Assembly (NCBI RefSeq): GCF_900099975.1
Contig: NZ_FNEI01000018.1
Coordinates: 1-64,000 of the forward strand
Length of the DNA stretch: 64,000 bases
Direction: 5' to 3'
DNA from: Arthrobacter cupressi
Lineage (GTDB): Bacteria; Actinomycetota; Actinomycetes; Actinomycetales; Micrococcaceae
Made by a program: the position numbers and the translations under genes. How positions within the stretch are numbered: the stretch's first letter is position 1; each line of letters opens with the position of its first letter. A model generated the notes under the pieces. It was not told the origin of the DNA. It saw only the letters and a program-made list of their open reading frames with translations, and ran no database searches. Shown here one piece after another: positions 16,933-24,191 of the stretch.

Positions 16933-17400
16933 TCAGCCCCGGAGCAGCCCGGTGGTGCGGTAGGGAATCACTTCACGCAGGAACATGCTGGTGGAGGTGC
17001 GCACGATGCCCGGGCAGAGCCGGATTTCCTCGGACACACGATAGAGATCGTCCGGGCTGGTGGCCACTACGCGGATGATGAGGTCGGTGTCGCCGGCTGG
17101 GGCATGGCACTCCAGGACCTCGGGAATGTCCCGCAGCGCCGCGATGGCTTCGTTCAGCCGGTGCTGGTCCAGCTCCGCGCTCACCGCCGCCGCCACCCCG
17201 CGGCCAAGCGCGGCGGGCAGCACCCGGCTGCTGTTGGGCCGCAGCGCGCCGGACTCGGACATCCGCTCCAGCCGCGACTGCACGGTGCCCCGGGCCAGGC
17301 CCAGGCGCTGGGCGAGCACCATGACCGGAAGCCGGGGATCGTCGTCGAGCGCGGCAAGGATCCGCTTGTCCGTGGCGTCCAATTTCTGCAAAGTGACCAT
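16933..17400 (-). CDS. Lrp/AsnC-family regulator
   Basis: A 155-residue regulator. The helix-turn-helix starts at KLDATDKRILAALDDDPRLP and includes LGLARGTVQSRLERMSESGAL; the RAM domain has VLECHAPAGDTDLIIRVVA and ends IVRTSTSMFLREVIPYRT. The start at 17400 is chosen because the helix-turn-helix begins there; a 51-codon in-frame extension upstream has no domain sense. It is distinct from the Lrp gene at 14213 and has no transporter next to it. The region upstream to 17758 is otherwise gene-free. Confidence 0.88.
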   Translation of the reverse strand: MVTLQKLDATDKRILAALDDDPRLPVMVLAQRLGLARGTVQSRLERMSESGALRPNSSRVLPAALGRGVAAAVSAELDQHRLNEAIAALRDIPEVLECHAPAGDTDLIIRVVATSPDDLYRVSEEIRLCPGIVRTSTSMFLREVIPYRTTGLLRG

Positions 17401-17758
17401 CACCTGTCTGAGCCCTGCTGCCCGATTGGTCAGATTGACCAGTCGGCATTCGATCCGTTGCGCCAACTGTAGTCTCTCTGCTCGAATAGTGGCAGCAAAG
17501 GGAAGCGGCCACCGCCGCGGACCCACCCGGCAACGGCAACCCCGGCACACCACCCGGAACCCGCACCACCGTCCCGCAAGGACGCCGCCGCTGATTGACT
17601 CTTGTTCACACCAACGTCAGTCTCCACAAAGCCGGTCCGCCGGCACCACCATAAGAGCCCCTGAGCCACCGACCCTGCCGGTAGCTGAGGGGCTCTTGTG
17701 CTGCCGTGGCGAGTCCCGACGTCGAGCTTCTGTCGGTGCTGCAGATTACGCTGGGTCC
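17401..17758. other. Gene-free divergent interval with a terminator-like hairpin
   Basis: This 358-base interval separates two divergent genes. The only clear structure is a hairpin at 17653-17697, with perfect outer arms AAGAGCCCCT and AGGGGCTCTT, a mismatch, and a further three pairs. No gene on either strand ends here, so its terminator shape is unexplained; a small RNA ending at it or a leader structure for gluQ are possible. No tRNA fold was found. Confidence 0.45.
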
Positions 17759-18676
17759 ATGACAGCAGCCGGCCGCTTCGCTCCCAGTCCTTCCGGTGAA
17801 CTGCACGTCGGCAACCTCCGCACCGCTATCCTGGCGTGGCTGTTCGCGCGGTCCACCGGCCGGCGCTTCCTGCTGCGCGTCGAGGATTTGGACCGTGCCC
17901 GGGCGGGGGCCGAGGAAGTGCAATTGCGGGACCTCGAAGCCATCGGCATCGACTGGGACGGCGCAGTGGTGCGCCAGACGGAGCGCGCGCAGTTGTACGC
18001 GGAAGCCATCCGCCGCCTGGACGACGCCGGGCTCACCTATGAATGCTTCTGTACGCGCCGCGAAATCCAGGACGCCCCTTCTGCCCCGCACGCCCCGCAG
18101 GGTGCCTACCCTGGGACCTGCCGGCGGCTCACCCCCGAGGAGCGCGCGCTCCGGCGGGCCAGCCGTCCCGCCGCCACCCGGCTCCGCGCCGCCGTCAGTG
18201 AGTGGACGGTCGAGGACGAACTGCACGGCCGCTACTTGGGCACTGTGGACGATTTCGTCCTCCGACGCAACGACGGCGTCACCGCCTACAACCTGGCCGT
18301 GGTGGTGGACGACGCCGAACAGGGCATCGACCAAGTGGTCCGCGGTGACGACCTCCTGTCCTCCGCGCCCCGGCAGGCGTACCTCGCCTCGCTGCTCGGA
18401 CTGCAGGTGCCGCAATACGCCCATGTTCCCCTGGTGGTGAACCACGACGGCGCCCGGCTGGCCAAGCGGGACGGTGCAGTCACGCTGGCGGACCTCGGCG
18501 CCGTCGGGATTTCCGCGGAAGAGGTGCGGGGGCTGATCATGGCCTCCCTCGGCCTGCCCGGTGACCTCAAGGAGGCGCTCGCAGTATTCGACCCCGCCGC
18601 GCTGCCACGGGAACCATGGGTCTGGGACACCGCGCTCGCCATGCCCGGCGTAGCGGGCGGGAATAGGCTGAACTGA
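17759..18676 (+). CDS. gluQ: Glutamyl-Q tRNA(Asp) synthetase
   Basis: A 305-residue truncated glutamyl-tRNA synthetase paralogue that attaches glutamate to queuosine at position 34 of tRNA(Asp). It has the class I HIGH-type motif in FAPSPSGELHVGN, the discriminator RVEDLDRAR, the zinc-binding Cys pair in YECFCTRRE with a further Cys in PGTCRRL, and a KMSKS-like LAKRDGA. There is no anticodon-binding domain, as expected for the ~300-residue GluQRS (YadB). The start at 17759 places FAPSPSG near the N terminus; the frame is open far upstream but without domain content. It overlaps the next gene by one base (TGATG). Confidence 0.93.
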   Translation: MTAAGRFAPSPSGELHVGNLRTAILAWLFARSTGRRFLLRVEDLDRARAGAEEVQLRDLEAIGIDWDGAVVRQTERAQLYAEAIRRLDDAGLTYECFCTRREIQDAPSAPHAPQGAYPGTCRRLTPEERALRRASRPAATRLRAAVSEWTVEDELHGRYLGTVDDFVLRRNDGVTAYNLAVVVDDAEQGIDQVVRGDDLLSSAPRQAYLASLLGLQVPQYAHVPLVVNHDGARLAKRDGAVTLADLGAVGISAEEVRGLIMASLGLPGDLKEALAVFDPAALPREPWVWDTALAMPGVAGGNRLN

Positions 18677-19833
18677 TGCAAGCACTGACAGTCGCCCCGG
18701 GATTCGAAGCCGTCGCGGAGGTTTTTGGCCGCTACCTCGACGAGGACGCGGAGTATTCAGCCCAGCTGGCCGCCTACCACCGCGGCGTGAAAGTCTTGGA
18801 CCTCAGCGGCGGTCCGCACATCCGGCCCGGCTCCATGACCGGCGTGTTCTCCTGCTCCAAGGGCATGGCGGGCCTGGTCATCGCCTTGCTGGTGCAGGAC
18901 GGTGTCCTCGATCTCGATGCCGAGGTGGTCAAGTACTGGCCCGAATTCGGTGCCCAGGGGAAATCCGGCATCACCGTGGTGCAGTTGCTTTCGCACCAGG
19001 CCGGGCTGCTGGGCGCCGAAGGCGGGCTCTCCCTCGAGGAATGCAACCACTCCGAACGGGCGGCGGCCAGGCTCGCCGCCCTCCCGCCGATCTGGAAACC
19101 GGGAGCGGCCTTCGGCTACCACGCCCTGACGATCGGCGTGTTCATGGAGGAACTCTGCCGCAGGATCACCGGGAGTACGCTGCAGGAAATCTTCGAGCAG
19201 CGGATCCGCGCGGTGGCGGACGCGGATTTCTTCCTCGGACTGCCTGACGCCGAGGAGCCGCGCTACGCCACGCTCCGCTGGATGGCCGATCCCCGCAGGC
19301 CGTGGATGGACCCGGCCAGCCACGCCGGCCTCGCCGCCAACGCCGGGACCGCGGAGATCCTGGACCTGCCCAATATCCGGGAGGTCCGCGCCGCCGGACT
19401 GAGCTCCGTGGCCGGCGTGGCCAGCGCGGAAGGCATGGCCCGGGTCTATGCAGCCGCTCTGACCGGGTTGGAAGCGGATGCCGGACTGGTGCCGGTCGGC
19501 GCCGCCGGCGGCGCGGGACCTCCCGCCGTCGCGCCCCTGCTCAGCGAGGAAACCATCCGGGCCGTCTCGGCCGAGCAGGTGTTCGGGATCGACCGGGTGT
19601 TCGGCGACACCGGCTGCTTCGCCACCGTCTTCATGAAGCCCCACGCCAGGATGCCGTTCGGCAGCTACCGGGCCTTCGGGCACGACGGCGCCGGCGGAGC
19701 CCTCGGGTACGCGGACCCGGTGTACGGGCTGGGCTTCGGCTACGTGCCGCAGCAGGCCGAGCCCGGCGGCATCGGCTGCAGGAACTTCGAGCTGAGCGCC
19801 GCGGTGCGGCAGGCGGTGTCGGAGCTGGGCTGA
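18676..19833 (+). CDS. Serine hydrolase, class C beta-lactamase/esterase VIII fold
   Basis: A 385-residue cytoplasmic penicillin-binding-protein-like hydrolase. The catalytic S-x-x-K is SCSK in GVFSCSKGMAGLV, and the Tyr of the second motif is likely in FGYHALTIG (Y-H-A in place of Y-x-N); a third motif resembling H/K-x-G is HDGAGGALG near the C terminus. Lack of a signal peptide and the motif variants fit family VIII esterases (EstB-like) more than a true beta-lactamase. It is translationally coupled to gluQ by a one-base overlap, an association without an obvious functional link. Confidence 0.85.
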   Translation: MQALTVAPGFEAVAEVFGRYLDEDAEYSAQLAAYHRGVKVLDLSGGPHIRPGSMTGVFSCSKGMAGLVIALLVQDGVLDLDAEVVKYWPEFGAQGKSGITVVQLLSHQAGLLGAEGGLSLEECNHSERAAARLAALPPIWKPGAAFGYHALTIGVFMEELCRRITGSTLQEIFEQRIRAVADADFFLGLPDAEEPRYATLRWMADPRRPWMDPASHAGLAANAGTAEILDLPNIREVRAAGLSSVAGVASAEGMARVYAAALTGLEADAGLVPVGAAGGAGPPAVAPLLSEETIRAVSAEQVFGIDRVFGDTGCFATVFMKPHARMPFGSYRAFGHDGAGGALGYADPVYGLGFGYVPQQAEPGGIGCRNFELSAAVRQAVSELG

Positions 19834-19855
19834 CGCCCCTTGGCCACCGCCCGGT

Positions 19856-21049
19856 TCAGCCCTCCAGCAGGCGGCGCCGGTGCCGGAGTTCCTTGATCCA
19901 GTCCCTGGTCTGCATCGCGGCGAACGGCGAGGCGCCGCCGTCGAGGTCTTCAGCCAGCGGCCCGGAGGCTTTCAGCGCGAGGTCCAGCACCCTCAGTGCC
20001 GCGCGCTCCGGCAGGCCCAGGCGCTGGGCCCATGCCAGGAAATGCTTGCGCGAGATCCCACTCTTTTTGCCGCCGATGCCCAGGGCCAGAGTCTTGTCGC
20101 CGTAGACCACTGTGGAGGGGATGTCGTAGACGGGCGCGATGGTGTATTCACCGCGCACTGTCTGGACCATGGAGACGTTCTTGGCGTGCAGGTCGCCGTT
20201 GCCGGTGAGCCAGGCGAAAGCCAGCTGGAGGGCGAGGTTCCGCAGCGCGGGCAGCGGTGCGGCGCAGTGGGCGGCCAGTGCCGCGCACACCTCGCTATAC
20301 GGAACGCTGTATTTGTCCGCCGGATACAGGCCGAGCACCTGGGCGCCGTCCTCGACGGCGAGCCGCACCGTTCCGCCGTCGCTCGTGGTGACCCGGTCGA
20401 AACGTTCCACGAGCAGCCCTGCCCGCCCCGCGACGTCGTGCACCAGCTGCACGCCGGCCGTCGGAATCCGCAGCCGCCGCGCGTAGCGGAACATCAGGAA
20501 CTCGTTCTCCACCACGAAGGGGAACTCCGGGGCATTGAGCTTGAGGATGAACCGCTTGCCGGACTGGGCCACCGGAAGCGAAATCATGCCCGCCGACAAC
20601 TTGTCCTGCACACCCGCCAGCGCCACCGGATCGATCAGTCCGGAGTCGCCCAGCAGGGCGTCGAAGTCCAGCGGCAGTTTCGGGTCCATCACGACGGCGG
20701 AGCCGCCTTCGGTGGGCGGCTCGCCGTGCGGGAGGGTCTGGACATCGCCCACGGCGTCGCCGCCGGCGGCCATGAGGAGCGCGAGTTCGTCGTCCGCGCT
20801 GGCTTTGACCGCGCGCCGGAGGGAGTTCAGGCGGCGGCCCTCGGGCAGCAGGCCGGTGAAGTAGGGCGGCACGGCGCCGCTGGGGGTGAAAACCGGCTCG
20901 GCGCTCAAAGGCAGGGTGGTCGCAACAGGCGGGCCGCCGGCGTCGAGATACTTCGGAAGGTAACTGAACAGCGTGCCGCCGGCATGCCGTTCGATGCGCC
21001 CGGCGAGGACGCCTTGCTTGTAGACGTCGGCGATCCGGTGGAAGGTCAT
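19856..21049 (-). CDS. hipA: HipA-family serine/threonine kinase toxin
   Basis: A 397-residue HipA-like kinase. The N-terminal coupling domain ends near PPYFTGLLPEGRRLN (residues 61-75), which is typical of HipA. The nucleotide-binding loop is GVQDKLS (146-152), the kinase core contains ERFDR (215-219), the catalytic loop is NGDLHAKN with Asp286, and the metal-binding Asp309 lies in VYDIPST. In studied relatives the toxin phosphorylates glutamyl-tRNA synthetase and induces dormancy; the target here is unknown. It overlaps hipB by four bases (ATGA), and hipB precedes it as in E. coli. Twin operators lie upstream of the pair. Confidence 0.93.
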   Translation of the reverse strand: MTFHRIADVYKQGVLAGRIERHAGGTLFSYLPKYLDAGGPPVATTLPLSAEPVFTPSGAVPPYFTGLLPEGRRLNSLRRAVKASADDELALLMAAGGDAVGDVQTLPHGEPPTEGGSAVVMDPKLPLDFDALLGDSGLIDPVALAGVQDKLSAGMISLPVAQSGKRFILKLNAPEFPFVVENEFLMFRYARRLRIPTAGVQLVHDVAGRAGLLVERFDRVTTSDGGTVRLAVEDGAQVLGLYPADKYSVPYSEVCAALAAHCAAPLPALRNLALQLAFAWLTGNGDLHAKNVSMVQTVRGEYTIAPVYDIPSTVVYGDKTLALGIGGKKSGISRKHFLAWAQRLGLPERAALRVLDLALKASGPLAEDLDGGASPFAAMQTRDWIKELRHRRRLLEG

Positions 21050-21300
21050 TGCTGCCTGGCCTCTGGCGGCGGAGCGGTGGAAGTGGGGCCGGCGGTGGAC
21101 ACGTCCAGTTCCAGGCCAAGGGTACCCAGCACGGCCAGAAGCTGTTCAAGTTGAACGGTGGTCTTGCCCTGCTCGACGAAGCGGACGAAGCGTTCGGAGA
21201 CTCCGGCGAGGTCGGCGACGTCGGCCTGGCTGAGGGACAGTGCGGCACGGCGGGAACGGACAGCGCTTCCCAGCGCCGTGCTGAAATCGCCGGGATCCAT
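21046..21300 (-). CDS. hipB: HipB-type antitoxin, Xre-family helix-turn-helix
   Basis: An 84-residue antitoxin and autorepressor. The helix-turn-helix runs through VRSRRAALSLSQADVADLA and VSERFVRFVEQGKTTVQL, close to the HipB sequence pattern. A flexible Thr/Pro-rich C-terminal tail ends EARQQ. The start at 21300 is chosen because GGGAG is six bases upstream and the longer frame would read through operator 1. It forms an operon with hipA. It should bind the two identical palindromes upstream. Confidence 0.9.
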   Translation of the reverse strand: MDPGDFSTALGSAVRSRRAALSLSQADVADLAGVSERFVRFVEQGKTTVQLEQLLAVLGTLGLELDVSTAGPTSTAPPPEARQQ

Positions 21301-21320
21301 GGATGCTCCCTTCGCGGTTC

Positions 21321-21336
21321 CGGCACGTACGTGCCG
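21321..21336. promoter_or_regulatory. HipB operator 1
   Basis: CGGCACGTACGTGCCG is a perfect 16-bp palindrome, 20 bases before the hipB start. The minus-strand sequence CACTAT, a possible -10, abuts it upstream, so binding would cover the transcription start. Confidence 0.7.
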
Positions 21337-21392
21337 ATAGTGCCATCTTCGCCCCGGCATGCGGGGCGTGGCAAGGGGTTTTCCTGTGGAAT

Positions 21393-21408
21393 CGGCACGT
21401 ACGTGCCG
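21393..21408. promoter_or_regulatory. HipB operator 2
   Basis: A second copy of CGGCACGTACGTGCCG, with the extended 19-base match ATCGGCACGTACGTGCCGG in the opposite orientation to operator 1. Centres are 72 bases apart, about seven helical turns. It lies 19 bases beyond the NYN gene stop. Confidence 0.7.
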
Positions 21409-21427
21409 GTGTCAGTCCTGCGCGGTG

Positions 21428-22702
21428 TCAATCCTCCGCGGAGGCCGTGGCCTCCGGCTTGGTCCGCTTGGGTTTGGCGCCTTGCTTCAGGAGGCCGCCG
21501 CTGGCCCAATGCCTCAGTTCCGCGACTTCCGACTCGTCGAACTCAAGGAGCGCCAGGCGGCAGACTTCCTCAACGTTCCGGGTCCACGCCTCCGCGAGGC
21601 TCATGGCAGTGGCTTCCTCCGTCAAAGCGTTTGCGTAGGTCAGGCCTTGGATGACGAAGTTCACCGCTGCCCGGGAGACGGCGTGGCCTGCGGCAACGCA
21701 GTGGTCACGGACCGCTCTGGTGAGTTCATTCCTGTTGGGCGGGTGCTGGCGCAGGACCGTCTCCATGGAGACGAACACCTGCCTGAACTGCGCCCTGGAA
21801 AGGGCGGGTACGTCGGTCACCCTAGTGACGTGCTCTTCGACGGCGGAACGTGCTTCTGCCTCCTGGGGAAGGTCCGCCTCGGAGAACCGCCGGGCGTCCC
21901 AGACCCAGCCGGGCGGCGGCGTCGGCGAATACTCGATCCCGTTCCCGAGCTGGGCGATCCACGCCCCGAACTTGCCGTGGCCGCCCCAGTCGGTCTTCAG
22001 CGAGGGTTCCGCCGTCAGGGCCCGGTGCGCTGCGACGGCTCCGGTGATTGGCCCCGCCGAGGAACGGACTAGGCTGGTGACCTCCTTGGCGGCGGCGCCC
22101 TTCCTCGGGGCCGGTGCGGGAACGCGGCCCTCGGCGCGGGGCAGGACACCGGCGCCGGCGTCAGCAGTTGATCCGGTGAGGATGGCGGCGAAATCGTTGG
22201 CCTCCACCACGTGGTCTGCCATTTCCCGGTAGGCAAAGGCCACAGGTCCGGCGGCGATCACGGTGGTGATGCGGTCGGCCGCACGGAACCGCGCGATCAA
22301 TGACGTGAAGTCGGCATCGGCGGACGCGATCACGAACTCGTCGATGCCTACCGGCCCGGAAAGGACGTCCATGGCGTCCAGGACGAGGTTGATGTCGGTG
22401 CTGCTCTTGCCCCGTTGCGTCAGGGAAGGGCAGTCAATGACCCGGAAACCGGCCCTCGTCCAGTACACCCGGTACTTCGAGTAGATGACCGGATTCAGGT
22501 AGCAGTTGCGGATCAGGAACCGCCGGGAGGCATCGCGGCCGACTCCGTCCGCCAGGGCCGAGGTCCATTGTTTGGGGTCTTCGGCGAAGACCTTGGCGGC
22601 CGCCGGATCTACCGCTTGAAGGCCGGAATAGACGTTGTCGAAGTCAACGAACATCGCTGCGCGGATGCCCGGGCGCTGGATCTGGCTCGAAGGCACGATC
22701 AT
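21428..22702 (-). CDS. NYN-domain (PIN-like) putative RNase
   Basis: A 424-residue protein with an N-terminal NYN domain. Acidic residues expected to bind metal are D20 and D22 in MFVDFDNVY, D103 and D109 in SSTDINLVLDAMD, and D129/D131 in IASADADFTSLIARF. A linker (about 180-215) leads to a C-terminal region resembling OST-HTH/LOTUS modules, with repeats around SLKTDWGGHGKFGAWIAQLG and FRQVFVSMETVLRQHP, suggesting RNA binding. The tail is Lys/Glu-rich. It lies just upstream of hipBA on the same strand, separated by the twin operators. No known pathway can be assigned; RNA cleavage is inferred from the fold. Confidence 0.8.
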   Translation of the reverse strand: MIVPSSQIQRPGIRAAMFVDFDNVYSGLQAVDPAAAKVFAEDPKQWTSALADGVGRDASRRFLIRNCYLNPVIYSKYRVYWTRAGFRVIDCPSLTQRGKSSTDINLVLDAMDVLSGPVGIDEFVIASADADFTSLIARFRAADRITTVIAAGPVAFAYREMADHVVEANDFAAILTGSTADAGAGVLPRAEGRVPAPAPRKGAAAKEVTSLVRSSAGPITGAVAAHRALTAEPSLKTDWGGHGKFGAWIAQLGNGIEYSPTPPPGWVWDARRFSEADLPQEAEARSAVEEHVTRVTDVPALSRAQFRQVFVSMETVLRQHPPNRNELTRAVRDHCVAAGHAVSRAAVNFVIQGLTYANALTEEATAMSLAEAWTRNVEEVCRLALLEFDESEVAELRHWASGGLLKQGAKPKRTKPEATASAED

Positions 22703-22785
22703 CCGCCCAGTTTTGCATTCCGGCGGTCAGGGGGCCAGAGGTTGGGAGGCAGGCGCCTGGGTCACCGGGTCGCCGGAGAGCTGCG

Positions 22786-22811
22786 GGGTCGCCGGAATTT
22801 TCCAGCGACCC
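22786..22811 (-). terminator. Hairpin after ltrA
   Basis: GGGTCGC-C-GGAA and TTCC-A-GCGACCC form a hairpin with one mismatch and a two-base loop, 33 bases beyond the ltrA stop in its direction of reading. An extra direct copy of GGGTCGCCGGA lies just upstream. Confidence 0.5.
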
Positions 22812-22843
22812 GGCAGCGTTCCAGCGATTTCGCAGATGCGGGG

Positions 22844-24094
22844 TCAGCGCGCCGCTTCGGTGCCCAGCTTCTCGAGGGCCTTGGCCCGGCGCCGGTGGCC
22901 TGCCAGTTCGTCCTCGAGGATGGCCACGGCAGGGGCCAGCAGGATCACCAGCAGGCAGAAGGTCACCGGAACCCCGGCCGCGGCGAGGGCAACGGCGCCG
23001 GCAGCGGCAACCACCACCAGAGCCATGAGCAGGAGGTTGGTGCGGTTCAGGCCGAGCAGGCTGCCGTAGATCCAGGTGAGCGTGACTTTGAAGACCGCCA
23101 CGGGGATGGCCACGCTCGCCACGGCGGCGGCCGCGCTGATGTGGGCTTCGTGGTCGATGTAGTAGGCCAGTACGTGCAGGCCGGCTCCGGTGGCGGCGAT
23201 GGCAGCGAAGATGATCATGTGTCCGTAGCCGAAGGTGAAGGCCCGGTGGCGGCGGATGTGGAGGGCCCGGCCCGCCGGCAGGATGAAGTACACCCACCAG
23301 AGGGTGAAGGCGAGGCCGGTGCCGCCGAGGCCAACAAGGGCTGCATCCATGGTCCAGCCGTGGAGGGCGACAATCGAGCGAAGTGTCTCGATGGCACCGA
23401 TCAGGCATTCGCCGAGGGCGATGATCGCCAGCAGCCCGTAGCGTTCGGCGATATGGTGCGCGTGCCACGGGGTCTTGGCTCTGCGCTCGGCGATCACCGG
23501 CACCAGCATCTCGGCCACGATCAGCGGCGCGTAAATCATCAATGTGGTGGGGAGGTCCGTCTTCACGAAGATCGCGGCCACCCAGCCCAGCTGGACCACG
23601 GCAAGGAGGCCGGCATACGTCAGGCAAATCTTGCGCCGCTGCGGATCCTGCCGGGCGGCCCGGAGCCACTGGACGATCAGGGCCACGCGCATCACCACGT
23701 AGCCGAGCACCAGGACCTCGTTGGTGACGTAGTCGCCCTCCAGCACCGAATGGAACATCGGCTCGATGCCCATGGCCAGGATGAGCACACCCACCATCTG
23801 CACCATGGTGACGATCCGGAAGATCCAGTCGTCGGTGTCGTAGGCGCTGGCGAACCAGGAGAAATTGATCCAGGCCCACAGCACGCCGAACATCGCGATG
23901 GCGAAGCCGATGATGCCCTCGACGGCGTGGTTCTCCGCCACGGCGTGCGCGAACTGGCCGCCGGCCACGCTGAAGGCGATGACGAAGGTCAGGTCAAAGA
24001 ACAGTTCCAAAGGAGTGGCGGCGCGGTGTTGTTCATGCGGATCGCGGCCGCCCATCCGGGAGAGTGCATGGCGGAGGGGGTTGGACATGTCCAA
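22844..24094 (-). CDS. ltrA: Low temperature requirement A (LtrA) family membrane protein
   Basis: A 416-residue protein with about ten to eleven membrane segments. The N-terminal signature TPLELFFDLTFVIAFSVAG and the conserved ERYGLLAIIALGECLIGAI are diagnostic for LtrA. The motif WAWINFSWFASAYDTDDW lies in TM3 and its loop. The family was named from a Listeria cold-growth mutant; biochemical function remains unknown. The C-terminal 40 residues are charged (EDELAGHRRRAKALEKLG). It is transcribed toward the NYN gene. Confidence 0.9.
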   Translation of the reverse strand: MDMSNPLRHALSRMGGRDPHEQHRAATPLELFFDLTFVIAFSVAGGQFAHAVAENHAVEGIIGFAIAMFGVLWAWINFSWFASAYDTDDWIFRIVTMVQMVGVLILAMGIEPMFHSVLEGDYVTNEVLVLGYVVMRVALIVQWLRAARQDPQRRKICLTYAGLLAVVQLGWVAAIFVKTDLPTTLMIYAPLIVAEMLVPVIAERRAKTPWHAHHIAERYGLLAIIALGECLIGAIETLRSIVALHGWTMDAALVGLGGTGLAFTLWWVYFILPAGRALHIRRHRAFTFGYGHMIIFAAIAATGAGLHVLAYYIDHEAHISAAAAVASVAIPVAVFKVTLTWIYGSLLGLNRTNLLLMALVVVAAAGAVALAAAGVPVTFCLLVILLAPAVAILEDELAGHRRRAKALEKLGTEAAR

Positions 24095-24111
24095 AACAGT
24101 ACCGACTGCAG

Positions 24112-24174
24112 CAACGCGGGGTCATTTACGGCCCATTCCGGGGCGGGACATGGGCCGTAACTGACCCCGCGTTG
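24112..24174. repeat. Long interrupted palindrome, intergenic
   Basis: Outer arms CAACGCGGGGTCA and TGACCCCGCGTTG (13 bp, perfect) flank inner arms ACGGCCCAT and ATGGGCCGT around a 13-base loop. It lies between ltrA start and the GNAT-AAA stop. The single arm TGACCCCGCGTTG recurs at 59252, and the inner TTACGGCCC module recurs in the permease palindrome at 60511, so it belongs to a dispersed repeat family. A terminator role for the GNAT-AAA gene is possible. Confidence 0.8.
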
Positions 24175-24191
24175 GGGCTTGGGCGTTGGGG

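Noticed and set aside
17401..17758. A tRNA gene upstream of gluQ
   Set aside because: No T-loop or anticodon arm could be formed, and no CCA-adjacent acceptor stem was seen.
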